From positions 383,161 to 447,160 of the forward strand of contig JAFISE010000004.1 in NCBI GenBank assembly GCA_022560025.1: a stretch of DNA of 64,000 bases. The letters run 5' to 3'. Position numbers and translations under genes: made by a program. Positions 42,687-54,293 of this stretch are shown piece after piece. Position 1 is the stretch's first letter. Each line of letters begins with the position of its first letter. The DNA is from Stagonosporopsis chrysanthemi (Eukaryota; Ascomycota; Dothideomycetes; Pleosporales; Didymellaceae). The notes below the pieces were generated by a model, which was not told the origin of the DNA, did no database searches, and worked only from the letters and a program-made list of their open reading frames with translations.

Positions 42687-43154
42687 ATGTCTCTCCCAAC
42701 CAATGTGGAAACTTCCATCTTCATGCTCGACGTCATACCTCGCTTCCTTAATCAGCACCAAGAGCTAGCATCAGAAGATCAGCCGTTGGCACGAGACACT
42801 TTGTCTTGTACACTGCACGATATCTGCTCTGGCGAACAAGACAGTCTCGGCATTACGATCATCTCTACAATATCGAATCATCTTCCATACGCCACAACCT
42901 GGGAGCATCCCATGATGTGCGGCGCGCTCCTTAGCTGTGGCCGCATCGTGAAGGAGAAATGGCCGTCTGCAGCCGCGGCCCCAGCTGGCAACATTTGGGC
43001 AGGCTCAAGAGGAGTGGAGCAGAAAATACCAGCCAACAAAGGCAAAGCACCTGAACAGCAGCCGCAAACCCTCGATGCTATCAACGACGCATTGATGCCG
43101 CAAGTCACAAATCATTACTCGAGGGGAAGAGTTGAGAGCTGGTTGGACTCGTAA
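42687..43154 (+). CDS. Hypothetical protein, 155 aa
   Basis: Single ATG-started frame with mixed, protein-like composition (helical N-terminus MSLPTNVETSIFMLDVIPRF, four Cys, Gln/Pro-rich end). It fills the space between PAM17 (divergent, 186 bp) and the SfnG-like gene (convergent, 54 bp). I do not recognise a family and see no signal peptide or TM. It could be a lineage-specific gene or a chance frame. Confidence 0.4.
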   Translation: MSLPTNVETSIFMLDVIPRFLNQHQELASEDQPLARDTLSCTLHDICSGEQDSLGITIISTISNHLPYATTWEHPMMCGALLSCGRIVKEKWPSAAAAPAGNIWAGSRGVEQKIPANKGKAPEQQPQTLDAINDALMPQVTNHYSRGRVESWLDS

Positions 43155-43208
43155 TGAAGATTGGCCGGTCTGCTCCTGATATTGCAATACGATACCCACG
43201 TGTGATAA

Positions 43209-44465
43209 TCACTTTCTGTATATGTCACCAGTCCTTCTGATCTCATCCTCCGCGTCCTTGCCTCGACCTTCAGCCTCTAATTTCCTCACCAGTGGCAGAA
43301 CCTCTCGTCCGTACGCCTCGATGTCATCCTCATAGTGCAGGAAGGCAGTCAACACCAGATTGACTCCCAGACTCTTCAACAACAGAATGCGATCGGCAAT
43401 CTGCTCCTTGGTCCCGATCAACTTCGTCTTGAACCCGTCATTGTACTGCACCAGATCTTCCACCTTCGAGTCCGCCCACATGCCCTTTTTGTTCCCAGTG
43501 CTAGCACCCGCCTGCTGCACCGCATCACGAAACGCCTCCACAGCCTCCGTATCAGCCTTGCCCTGGATCTCCTTCAACACCTGGATGGCCTCCTCCTCCG
43601 TGTCCCTCAAGATAACAAACGAGTTAACCGCAAACCGCACGTGTTCCTCGCGGCCAACCTTCCTTGCCCTATCCTTGACATCCTGAATCTGGCTCCTGAA
43701 CCCCTCCAGATCATTTCCATTCATGAAGTACCAATCACTAACCTGCGCCCCGTTGTCCCGCGCATCATCACTGTTCCCACCCTGGAAGATCTCCGGATGC
43801 GCTCGGCCCTCCCACTTCAGCGGCTGCGGACTGAGCCTGTACTGTCTATACTGGTAGAAGTCGCCGCCATAGGTGAACCCCTCGGACCCCGCGGTCCAGA
43901 TCCCCTTCAGCGCCTCGATAAACTCCCGACTCCGCCGGTACCGCTCCGCGTGCTCCAGCCACCACTGTCCGACGGCCGTGAACTCGCCCTTGAACCATCC
44001 AGATACGATGTTCACTGCGATGCGCCCGTTGGTGTAGTTGTCGATACTCGCGATCTGCTTCGCGGCAATGGTGGGGTTCCACGGCCCCGGGAGGATGGCA
44101 GCGATCAGCTTGAGCCGCTGGGTCTGGTGCAGCAGCGCCTGCGAGAAGGTGACGGATTCGTGCTGGTTTGCTGCGCCGTAGCTGGCTGTGAACCGGATCT
44201 GCGTCAGTGCGTATTCGAAGCCGACGCGCTCGGCGGTCTGGGCGTAGCGCGTGTTTGAGGCCAGGTCCCAGGATGTGCGTTGGGGGATTTTGGAGATGAC
44301 GAGGCCGCCAGATACGTTGGGCACCCAGTAGCTGGTGCTTGTCAGTTGGATGCTGGGCGGGGCAGTGCCGGGCAGGTGGGCTCACGCGAAGAGAACACGA
44401 TCCGGGTCCTGATTCAGCTCATGGGGTGTTGGCGGCGTATAGCCATTTCCGTTTGTCTCTGCCAT
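43209..44465 (-). CDS. SfnG-like FMNH2-dependent dimethylsulfone-type monooxygenase
   Basis: Two exons, 44465-44386 and 44337-43209, with a 48-bp intron (GTGAGC...GACAAG), give 402 aa. The join restores RVLFATSYWVPNVSGGLVIS. Luciferase-like (TIM-barrel) monooxygenase fold: QIRFTASYGAANQHESVTFS, KLIAAILPGPWNPTIAAKQI, NGRIAVNIVSGWFKGEFTAV, HPEIFQGGNSDDARDN. These strings match bacterial SfnG (dimethylsulfone to methanesulfinate) more closely than SsuD. No signal or TM, so probably cytosolic. It needs a separate flavin reductase, which is not in this window. An intron and normal codon use argue it is settled in the fungal genome. The FMO gene lies directly upstream on the same strand. Confidence 0.87.
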
Positions 44466-44997
44466 AGCGAAGTCGTGGGCTCAAATGAATACACTTTGCA
44501 AGTCTGCTATTCACATTCCACCCCGCCCTTATACCTTTCCTACTCTTCACTTCACCCCCAACCCACGCTACGCAATGCCATTCGTCCAACTCTGTCCGGA
44601 GACCCTCCGCTTCCCGATGGTGAGCGATTGCACAAGCACCGTAGTCCTGACGTGCGGTTATATGGGGTGCGACATCTGCGGACCTGATTGCGTGCTGCAG
44701 CGCGGGGTCGACGCGCGTGCGAGACCGAGCAACGAGTAAATTGGCGGGATCGACATGGTCACTACATAGAAAGAGTACTCGCGCGGTTGTCGGGTAGATG
44801 GATACCATGGTGTTTTAGAGTGGTCGGTGGTAAGTCGGAGGATGGCGTGATTGGGGGAGGGGATAGCGAATTTGACGTGAGCTATCGGTGATTCTGTACT
44901 AGAGCTACGAACGGAGTACAGGACAACCAAGACCAGTATTGAACAGGATGAGCGAGCTTGGTCGATGTTGCCAGCCAGCTCGACACCACGTGCAATC
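44466..44997. other. Intergenic region between the two monooxygenase genes
   Basis: A 532-bp spacer upstream of the SfnG-like gene and downstream of the FMO gene. No gene. I looked for a perfect ATGRYRYCAT sulfur-regulator box and found none; ATGGATACCAT at about 44799-44809 is only a near palindrome. Confidence 0.5.
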
Positions 44998-46675
44998 TCA
45001 AATGAACCAAGCACTATCTTTCTCCCTCTCCTCTCCATCCGACCCACCCGGACCCGGAACCCCATACTTCCTGCCCCCCTTCCCCGGCTCAGGATACTTC
45101 TTAACGTGATCATACGCCCACCTCTGCTCCCTCGTCAGCACAGGCGGACACCTCCCCTTGCCCTCCAGTAGCGGCAACCCCGCAAGCTCATACAGATACC
45201 TAAACCACTCCATCGTCTCCCCGTCATCCCAAAGGATAGTATGAAACTGCCTGCCTTCACTCCTGCACTTCTCCGCCCTCGCAACCTCCCACTCCCGCAT
45301 CGCTTCCTCATCGGGTAGGGGCACGGCTTCGCGTCCGCTGAACAGGCGCGCGAGCGCGATGGCCTGGTACTCGAAGGAGCGGAACGTGAGGACGCGGGGG
45401 AGCCCGATGATGCCTAGCTGGCGGGGGAATTTTGTCGAGAAGGTGTGTTGGTAGAAGGCGTCGAGTTTGTTTTCCGTGTACGAGTACAGCGCTCCGCCGT
45501 TTGCATGGCTGTTCCAGAAATGGAACGAGGGCTTGTAGCCCGTGCAGTATATTACTACGTCTATGTCGTGCAGGGTACTACCGTCTGAGAAGTGAATGGC
45601 TCCCGTTGAGGCGTCGTACGAGGTAATGATGGGTTTCCATGCCACGTTTATGGGGGGCTCGTCGCCGTCCCAGCGGCTGCGCGAGCGGCGGGACTGGTAG
45701 ATTGGGAGTGCCATGCTGCTGGAGTGCGCGAGTTGGGTGGTGATGTCGTGGCCGGAGGCAGAGTTGCCTATAACGAGAACTTTCTTATTGTGGTAGTGTG
45801 TCGGTGAACGGTAGAATTTCGAGTGCGTGATACGCCCAGGGAAGGCATGAATGTAGTCTTCTAGGCCGTTGACCTGTGGGATCTGAGGAGCATGTCAGTC
45901 TGGGTGAGATGATCTGATATGGTAGGAAGCAGTACGTATGGAACGGAATAATGCCCGTTGGCGATGATCAAGGCGTCAAAGTGCTCTGTCCACCAAATGT
46001 CGAGTTTTTCAACCGCGTCATACCGTCGTAAGGTCAAGCGCCAGCCTTCATCGTGGCGGGTCACATCTTCAACGGTTGTGTTGAGTACCAAAAACCGATC
46101 GGCGTGATGCGATGCGAAGTAGTTCTGAATATACTGCTTCGGTACCCAATGCGGTGCAAATGGACCGTACGCAAATCGCTCGTCAGACAACGACATGATG
46201 ATCTCCGGGACATTCGTTCTTCCATGGAGTTAGAGATGTATTGGTGCACGTAATCTCGTGTATGCACTCACGTGAGCCCATCGTAGATAGGCGTTCGGTC
46301 GAATCTTGTTTGTTCTGTTGGCGCCACAGCTGCAGGGAGACTCGCAGGTATTCTTAACGGAAGATCAACATCTGGAGGATTTCTCCCGGGCTGGAGTAGA
46401 GTTGGTGGTGCCGGATCTTGGTCGTATATCCTGCACCAATCAATATACCGCAGAGTGATGGAATGGGGGGGGGGGGGGGTACCAGGTCCCTCCCGCTGTT
46501 TCCCGGCGCTCGAATACTTGAATGATATCGAAATAATCCTCTGCGTCAAACGCTGCAGCTGCAGCTGCACCTGTGAGATTGTGAGACCATCTCCCACATG
46601 GAGATATAAGATAGAGCACGCACCAGCTGCTCCAGCACCAATAATAGCGACTGATCTAGTGTTTGACCGAGACAT
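44998..46675 (-). CDS. Flavin-containing monooxygenase (FMO family)
   Basis: Five exons, 46675-46624, 46570-46483, 46430-46272, 46218-45936 and 45882-44998, with introns of 53, 52, 53, 53 and similar size, give 488 aa. Splicing restores the FAD site VAIIGAGAAGAAAAAAFDAE, then VFERRETAGGTWIYDQDP and YDGLTTNVPEIIM. The FMO signature FxGxxxHxxxY is present as FPGRITHSKFY, and the NADPH site as VLVIGNSASGHDI. Near the end VVIYCTGYKP is typical. FMOs oxidise soft nucleophiles such as thioethers and amines. Start ATG at 46675 (MSRSNTRSVAIIG). Intron 2 contains a 15-nt C homopolymer beside the donor. The adjacent SfnG-like gene suggests organosulfur use. Confidence 0.9.
46465..46479. repeat. Intronic G15/C15 homopolymer
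   Basis: Fifteen G on the plus strand, within 3 bp of the FMO intron 2 donor. Slippage here would change the intron length but not the protein. Confidence 0.85.
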
Positions 46676-46997
46676 AGTAGTGCCTAGGAAGGTCCTACAA
46701 AGCACAGAAGCTATGACATTAATACTGAAATTGTTAGTAGCTGACCAATGTCGGGTCGTTATCGGATGGCTATGGCGTGCTCGGCTATGAAGTTGGCGTA
46801 ATGAGCCGTGACCGTTGTTGGCTCAAAGAACAGTGCAACACCACCAACGCTTCTCAACAGAAAGGTGCTCAGTCGCATGATGAAGGCCGAGTTGGAAGAC
46901 AGCAGATGGGTATCATTTCGTCGTGTCTACCTTCTGATCTGCTAAAACAATCTTGCGTCAAACTTGGCTGAAGATGTATGGCAGCTTTCGAGCTCCA
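46676..46997. other. Intergenic region MSH3 / FMO
   Basis: 322 bp between the FMO start and the MSH3 stop (both minus). No gene seen. Confidence 0.5.
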
Positions 46998-49900
46998 TCA
47001 CAGCTGCTCAATACCTTCGACGACCCTATTGAGGCCTTCCTCGGACTCTTCGCTCATGAGACTATTCATCAAACGCGATCTGGAAGGCATTAGTATGCGG
47101 ACGCAGTCCGATCCATGGCTGCACTTACAAATTGCCTAGTTTGCAGGCTGTCATGCTGTCCTCCAGCTCAGCACTCTTTACCCCAGCAACATCTATAACC
47201 TTCTCTGGAACCCTTGCAAGCCGCGCGACGTTCAATCCATAGGAGCGATGACTTGTGCCTTCAGCAACCTCATAGAGGAAGACGACTTCCCTGCCACCAT
47301 TGCGCTCCTCAAACGACATGTGCACATTCTTCAATTCGTTGTTCGTGAACCGCGAGTGGAGTTTTGATAGGTGCTGATAGTGCGTAATAAACAGTGTCAA
47401 GCTTTGCAGGTCACGGATTACATAGTCAAGCACTGCCTCAGCGATAGCCACACCGTCGAAGGTACTGGTTCCACGACCGAGCTCGTCTAAAATGACGAGA
47501 GACCGAGGCGTGGCGGACTTCAAGATATCGGATGTTTCGTTGAGTTCGACCATGAAGGTTGATTCGCCCTTGAGCATGTTGTCGAAAGCGCCCATACGTG
47601 TAAAAACTGCATCGAGCATGCCGAGTCGTGCATTGGTCGCTGGCACGTACGATCCGATTTGCCCCATGATGGCAATAAGAGCAGCGGACCGCACATACGA
47701 GGATTTACCACCCATGTTCGGTCCAGTGACCAACAGAGCGCGCGTAGCGGAGTGTGAGAGCTCGAGGTCGTTCGGCACATAGCTGTCTAAGAGCAATTGT
47801 TCGACCATCGGGTGTCGGCCACCGGTGATCTTGAGCTCAACGTCGTCCACAAAGGTAGGTTTCACGTAACCGGGCTGATTGGCTAGAGTGGCCAAAGAAA
47901 AGAGGGCGTCGAGTAATGCAATTGCATGCACGCAGTCGCGAAGCTCCTGATACTTTGCTGAGATGTCGTCCAACAAACGAATATATGCAGCATCACATGC
48001 TGCGGCTAGAGACTCCTTATACTGATCACGTTCTTGACACATACGTTTGACTTCGGGCGTGTGGAAGCGCAAGGTAGCCTTGGTCGCAGAGATCTGCTGC
48101 CATGATGCAGGGACCTTCTTCTCTTGTGGAGACTTACGTTTGACTTCGATGAGATATTCGATTCCCGCAACAGTAACATAGTCGACTTTAGTCACTCCAA
48201 GCTTTGTAGCGGCCTCCTGACGGTGTGTATTGAGGTCATCTTCCACTGAGGCGATGCTGAGTTTCAGGTCATTGATGTCTTCTGCTTCGTGCTCCTCCTG
48301 AAAGAAGCCATACTTATCGTCCGCTTTTGCGGCACTGGCATTAATCTTCTCGAGGAAAGTGTTCAGATCATCATAGATCTTGGGAATGCTTGATACAGCT
48401 TCGCTCAGCAAAGGTGATGAAAAGCCACTCTGCTCTGGTGACTTCACCTGCAGGTACTGTCCAGAGATGTCCTGTAACGTCTGTAGCGCAGCGAGTAGCT
48501 CTGGCCGCGTGCACTTCTTGTAGTAAATCCTGATCAGCACCTTCTCAAGATCTGTTCTAATCCTGCTCAAGAGAAATTTCAGCTTGTCAAAGGGGATGGT
48601 GTTCTCGCTGTTCTTCAGCTCTTCAACTGCTGCAATGCGTTCTTCGAGGCGCTCCTTATTGATCAGTGGCCGGCCGATCCACTTCCGGAGAAGACGTTGT
48701 CCGAAGCGAGTCTTGGTCCTGTCCATGGTCCAAAACAAGCTCCCTTTGGCCGTGTAGTCGGTCTGGTTCTGATAGATTTCGAGACTCGATAGCGTATTGC
48801 CATTCAAAAGCATGTATGATCTAGCGCTGAATGGCTGGAAGTACTTCGTTAGATCAAAGACATGCTCCAAGCCGTACTCGCTCAAGTATGTGATCATTGC
48901 TGATAAGCAGATAGTAACATGTTCTGACAACTGGTGAACTTTATCGAGGATTGCACCCTGATTTGACGAGCCAACCTCCTGGCTGGACTTCATCTTGTCG
49001 GCATAGAAGTTGGAAATGTGGCCATAAGCCTGTGCAGCCATGGTCTTGGGCTTATCCACTCTTTCAACACGCGAGCGATCACCAAAGACATTGGTTTTGC
49101 TCGCTGAAAGGTGTTGTATGAGCTTGTCAGTGGCTTTGGACAGGTCGCCCACGATAAGGAATTCAGCTGGCGCAATGTGCAAAAGCCGTGTTTCGATCTC
49201 GCTCCGCATGAAGCCGTCCTCAAAATCGTCGTAAATAATGTCGCCAGTCGCAGGTTGGACAGCAACTAGGCCTACCTGCACTTTTTCGTCGGTGCCCCAG
49301 CCGTTCGCATTGGTTTCTGTAATGCAGAGTAGGTAGCCTGTGGCTTGTGCACCAGGCCCTGGGGCTTCTGCACTGATCTCCAAACCTTCGACGTCGTCAA
49401 CATATGTCCCCTTGGTGTAAAGATTCGTCAGCTTTCGCACGAATGGCGTGTTCCTGTTGTCTCCAGCTGCCTTCAGTGCCGCAGTCTCAATCTGCCGTAC
49501 GACTCCCACTTTGTGGTTTGCCTTGACAAGTCGCTTGACGTGAACCTGCAGACGGTGCACTGGAAAGCTTGCAGACGCAAATCTGTCCAAATGTGCCTCG
49601 GACGGGTGCTCGTCGTATCTGAATTTGCCTGGTATGCACACAATGCCCAGCTCTTTGGATGCCGTTCTCGCATCTTCGCCAAAGAACTTGAATTTGTAGC
49701 CGACTTCCATGACGATGATAGTGTCGAGATGTTTCCGCTTAATCTCCAAGTATTGCTTTTCCATTGGTGTCAACTTGGAGGCCGCCTTCTTCGCAACCGC
49801 ACCTTTTTTCCCCTTTGCGGGCTTTGGCGGTTCTTCTTCCTCTTCATCCTCCTCAGCTTCACCGTCGCCATTAGCCTCTCCTTCCGTCAGAATCTTGTTC

Positions 49901-50433
49901 CGCCTGCGAAGCTCTGCAAAGCTGTCTGGACGCCCCAGCTTTTTTACGAACTTGGCGTGGAGACGCTCCTTTTCTTGCTGGGTTGCGGGGGTATCATCTT
50001 CGGCGGCGGATTTGTTCTCGTCGCGCTGCGTAGGAGGGGAGGAGAACAGGAATTTGGACGTTCTGTCGGCGAGCTTAACGGGCTTAGGGGTGTTCAGACT
50101 GGCTGCAGTCGCCTGACCGAGCGAAGACCGTCCGTCTTCACTCTCAGAGACTCGTAGTCGCTTTGGCGGCTCACCATCTTGGTCAGACGTGAGCCCTAAG
50201 CGTTTCTTCCCCAGTATCGACTGTCCCAGCGAATGGGCGTCATGTTCATCATCGCTGCGAGTCGCGCCGTTAGCGACAGGCGATGGGGGCTGCTGAGGCT
50301 GTTTGGGGGGAGCTTTGGGAGCTTTGGGAGCTTTGGGAGATTGCGATGGTTTTGGTGTAAAGAAGCTCGAGATTGACGGCTGCTTCGTTTTTTGCGAGGC
50401 ACTCGGGGCGGGCTGGCTCCTTTTGGGCGCCAT
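46998..50433 (-). CDS. MSH3: DNA mismatch repair protein Msh3 (MutS-beta subunit)
   Basis: Two exons, 50433-47129 and 47079-46998, with a 49-bp intron (GTAAGT...TTCCAG), give 1128 aa. The short last exon adds SRLMNSLMSEESEEGLNRVV and EGIEQL. A perfect PCNA-binding box, QxxIxxFF, sits at residues 18-25 (QPSISSFF). A basic disordered linker with a PKA repeat follows. MutS-I mismatch-binding domain: VMEVGYKFKFFGEDARTASK. Connector and lever/clamp domains fill the middle. ATPase: Walker A GPNMGGKSS, LVILDELGRGTSTFDG (signature and Walker B) and TLFITHYQH. Msh3 pairs with Msh2 to repair insertion and deletion loops. Msh3 rather than Msh6 is supported by KFKFFGEDA. Two MCB boxes lie 40-65 bp upstream. 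Confidence 0.96.
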
Positions 50434-50472
50434 TGAGCGTTGTGGTGTATTGGTGTCGCGAGCGGCTGGGAA

Positions 50473-50478
50473 ACGCGT
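50473..50478. promoter_or_regulatory. MCB box ACGCGT (distance 40 bp)
   Basis: Palindromic MluI cell-cycle box, the binding site of MBF in yeasts, 40 bp upstream of the MSH3 start codon. Confidence 0.6.
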
Positions 50479-50492
50479 CGCCGAGATCGGTG

Positions 50493-50498
50493 ACGCGT
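50493..50498. promoter_or_regulatory. MCB box ACGCGT (distance 60 bp)
   Basis: Second ACGCGT, exactly 20 bp from the first. Confidence 0.6.
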
Positions 50499-51167
50499 TT
50501 GCATTTCACGGTGTCACGGTCTACACCATCCAAGGAATCCCCGGACGCTTTGAATTACTGTCGCGTATATTCATTCTCTACATTCGGAACACTGCATCTT
50601 TTATGCCAATCGTCCTGACAACAATCAGACTCGTTCTGAAGTTGAGTTCAGCTTCGGGCCTATGACGAAAAGGGCGCCAGCTGCACACAGCACCACGTCT
50701 GCTGTGGATTGCTGGTCGGCCATGACTTCACGATCGCATCAACTCATTAGGACACTGAGGCACACGCTGCAAAGACCACAACGGTCATACAGTTGAGCTG
50801 CCAGCTTCTCTTTGATGGCCTTCAGCGATCTCTCTCGCCTATCTCTTATCGACGGACATGCATTCACAATCGTTATCGCCAGCACGGTCCCCTGACAATG
50901 AATGTAGCGCGAGCTCCACACGGTGCTATGTCGCGATTGCTCCTACTATTGCGTACGTGGTGCTCCGATCTCCAGCCTCCGAGTGCGGACGACTTTGCAG
51001 CTTCCTCAACGGTGTAAGCTTCTTACCAAAACGGTCAAGGCAATGATCGCCCTTGTTGTACGGCAAGTTAATAGGGCCGGCTGTATCGCGGATTTAAAAT
51101 GAAAGTCAAGCCCATGGCTTCCCTTTTTGCTGAGCTTGCTTCTTCTTTCTATCGTGAGTGTATTACT

Positions 51168-52956
51168 ATGGCGCCCGGTGTGTTGCTGTCGCGGTATTTG
51201 ACCGGTCTGCTTACGCTGCAAACCGTGCTCGCAAACCCAGTTCCATCAGGGTATCCGACACCACCAGTCATCAAGCATGGCGAACTGGGCGCTGTGGCCT
51301 CAGAGAGCGACGTTTGTAGTCATATTGGTGTGGACTTGCTGAAGAAGGGCGGCAACGCCGCAGATGCATTGGTCGGCACCGTAGCGTGTGTTGGGGTCAT
51401 TGGCATGTATCACTCTGGTATGTATTGCGAAGTAAAGGTCTGCTTACGTGACGTACTGACGACTTGCAGGAATTGGAGGAGGAGGTTTCATGCTTGTGCG
51501 AGCACCCAATGGCACCTATGAATTCATCGACTTCCGCGAAACAGCACCCGCTGCTGCTTTCGAGGACATGTACAAAGATAACGAGGACGCAAGCATCAAC
51601 GGTGGTCTAGCATCTGGTATACCGGGCGAGCTGCGCGGCCTGCAGTACCTTCACGAGAACTATGGCAAGCTTCCTTGGGCGACGGTTCTTAAGCCTGCTG
51701 TCAAGGTCGCACGCGAAGGATGGCGAGTCAACGAAGATCTGATCAGCTACATCAACTCTGCGACTAGGACCATGAATGCGACGACGAATTTCCTACTCAA
51801 CGACGTGGGATGGGCACTTGACTTTGCACCCAAGGGTCGCATTGTTCAACTGAACGAGACCATCACGCGGAAGCGCTACGCAGATACGCTCGAGACCATC
51901 GCCAATGAAGGCCCTGATGCCTTTTACGAAGGCCCAATAGCTGAGGCTACTATCAACGCTCTGCAAGCTAAGAATGGCACGATGACCCTCGAGGATCTCA
52001 AGAACTACACAGTCGCCATCCGTAAACCATCGACGATCACGTATCGCGACTACAAACTTACAGCCTGTAGTGCTCCTAGCGGTGGTGAGGTTGCTTTGGC
52101 CGCCCTGAAAATTGTCGAAGGCTACTCGGGCTTCGGCGACCCAGCTACTATCAATTTGACTACGCACCGCCTCGACGAAGCCATGAAATTTGCGTATGGT
52201 ATGCGCGCCGAGCTCGGAGATCCACTGTATCTTGAGGGTATCGACGAGTACCAGGAAGACATGATCTCAGCCTCTACTGCAGCAGAGGTCCGTTCCAAGA
52301 TTAGTGATACTCAAACCTTCAACGTATCCTACTACAACCCCAAGGGCCTCGAATCGCTCGAAACACCCGGAACCTCTCACATTGTAGCTGCCGACAAGGA
52401 TGGCCTCGCCATCACGTTGACGACAACTGTGAACTTATTGTTTGGTAGCAAGCTCGTTGTGCCAGAGACTGGTGTTATAATGAACAACGAGATGAACGAC
52501 TTCTCCATCCCCAACACCACAAACGCGTTCGGCTACATCCCAAGTCCTGCCAACTATATTCGCCCTGGAAAGCGACCTCTTTCTTCAATCTCCCCGGTCA
52601 TCGTCGAACACCTCAACTCCACTGTTGCAAATGCCTTCTACGTCGCCATAGGTGCAGCTGGTGGAAGTCGTATCATTACTTCCACCATCCAGAACCTCAT
52701 CAACATTTTGGACGGCAACCTGACCACCGCAGAAGCGTTGGCTCAACCAAGAATTCATGATCAGCTTGTACCAGCGCAGATCAGCTTCGAACCTACATTC
52801 AACAATGGCACCACTGCTTTTCTCAAACAGTTGGGTGCAAATGTGACATGGGCTGCAGCTGGTAGCACAGCCCAGGGACTGAGACGTTTGACCAACGGCA
52901 CATTCGAGGCAGCTGGTGAACCGCGACAGAAGAACAGTGGCGGTTTTGCTGTATGA
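51168..52956 (+). CDS. Gamma-glutamyltransferase (GGT), secreted or vacuolar
   Basis: Two exons, 51168-51417 and 51470-52956, with a 52-bp intron (GTATGT...TTGCAG), give 578 aa. Start chosen at MAPGVLLSRYLTGLLTLQTV, which begins a signal peptide ending near VLA|NPVP; an upstream in-frame ATG at 51099 would bury the signal. GGT features: AVASESDVCSHIGVDLLKKG, GNAADALVGTVACVGV, IGGGGFML, the autoprocessing and nucleophile Thr (about residue 385, GTSHIVAADKDG) and later IGAAGGSRI. Many NxT/S sequons. GGT cleaves the gamma-glutamyl bond of glutathione and its conjugates, so it can release sulfur and nitrogen from them. Confidence 0.94.
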
Positions 52957-53107
52957 TTAAACCATGTCGTTTATGTTACAAGTCATCAAAAGTAAAAGAT
53001 CAATGAAAAGACACATACACCTTAAGATCTCTATCAGTTCTATAATGAGCCACTATTCAAATCAACATCTTAGAACGACAAATCTGTCCCTTCATACGTC
53101 CGATCTT

Positions 53108-54293
53108 CTACTCCCACTTTCCTTGCGATCCCATCTGACGCGCTCTCTGCCTCTTCTCCAAGGCTTCCGTCAGCTCGTATCCGTTGACATACGCATAGAG
53201 CGCCCTCAACGCCCCACCCGCTACCCACATAGTTGCGCCACTGACAGTGAACAGTCCAATACGTTGATACGTACTCAGCAGCTCGAAAATCGGATAGGGA
53301 TAGTATCCATTATGCGAGTAGCAGATCTCCTACTTGGTATTAGCACACCGATACTCGTATCTCTACCCGCGAATGATAGAGTCAGAAACATAGGGGATAC
53401 ATACAATCCACCACCAATAGGCAAACGCCACTACTGTACTAACCCCCAGCGTCACCAGCGGCGCTTGCGGATTCATCGGGCTGCTCGGCCACGGTGGACT
53501 GAGCAGCACAGCATCGAGTCCCAATACCACAGCAGGGACAAAGTGGAAACAGAGGTCCGCGCCCAGAGGCGGTAGCGGCAGATCAGGTGGTATCACGAGG
53601 CCGGTGTCGATTGCTCGCAGCCCCCAATACAAGACGCTGATGACGATTTCGATGGGTGCGGCAACGAGAGAGAGGTAGTTTTTGGCCGTGAAACAGTAAT
53701 CGGAGAATGTTTGTGGGGTGGGTGGGTTTGGCGGTGTGGTTGAGGATGAAGCGTGTGAACCGGAGGTTGAAGCGGAGGCGGAGTTGGAACTGCTGCTGGT
53801 TATGTCTGCGAGGAGACCGAAAGCGAAGCAGAGGGTTGAGATGGATATGCCGATTATGGTCAGAAATTGAAGGTGCCATCCGTACGAGGAGTTCTTAAAT
53901 TGTTAGTCAGTATCCGCGAATGCTAACTTATGGCCAGGACATTTCCTTTTTCAACAAAAACAAAAAGGCATGTTGCATGATCCTGCAACCGTATTTCGTG
54001 GCTTTAGCTCTTACACTGCTTGATATACTTACAAATTGGTTTGGGTTATCGTGAAGGCTTCATATGACGTCAGCGAGGTGCGAATCGTGTCTCTACTTTG
54101 TACTTACAACTTGAATGAGCTGTAAAAGCTGATAAGACCGATTGCCTTTGAATTTGATTAGTCTGTCTATCACGATGGTATACCATGGCACATGACTTAC
54201 GTGCAAAGCACCCGAAAACCCCTTCGATGGTGCTTCCAATCGCTGCAGTGGATGCCGCCGGCCCAGCTCGGCCGCCTTTGCTGAAGCACTCAT
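53108..54293 (-). CDS. FAR-17a/AIG1-like integral membrane protein
   Basis: Five exons, 54293-54201, 54145-54108 (38 nt), 54057-54033 (25 nt), 53893-53405 and 53329-53108, with introns of 55, 50, 139 and 75 bp, give 288 aa. The joins restore HPLQRLEAPSKGFSGALH, AIGLISFYSSFKFLHDNPNQ, SSYGWHLQFLTIIGIS, then SLVAAPIEIVISVLYWGLRA, DLCFHFVPAVVLGLDAVLLS and WWWIEICYSHNGYYPYPIFE. This pattern, with six hydrophobic segments, matches the FAR-17a/AIG1 family. Human members hydrolyse fatty-acid esters of hydroxy fatty acids using a conserved Thr and His; fungal activity is untested. A Ser/Thr/Pro loop (about 85-115) is an insertion. Intron 4 ends AAGTAG; the first AG would retain an in-frame TAG. Confidence 0.88.

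Larger units (their letters stand above)
50434..51167. promoter_or_regulatory. Divergent promoter MSH3 / GGT
   Basis: 734 bp with no supported gene. Contains two ACGCGT boxes near MSH3. An upstream in-frame ATG for GGT lies at 51099, and a GTGAGT that could be a 5' UTR donor lies near 51154. Confidence 0.55.

Noticed and set aside
43335..44258. 307-aa plus-strand frame
   Set aside because: Antisense to the SfnG-like gene, which has clear family motifs; no motifs in the antisense frame.
44799..44809. Near-palindromic ATGGATACCAT as a sulfur-regulator site
   Set aside because: Does not match ATGRYRYCAT at the required positions.
49345..50157. 270-aa plus-strand frame
   Set aside because: Antisense to MSH3.
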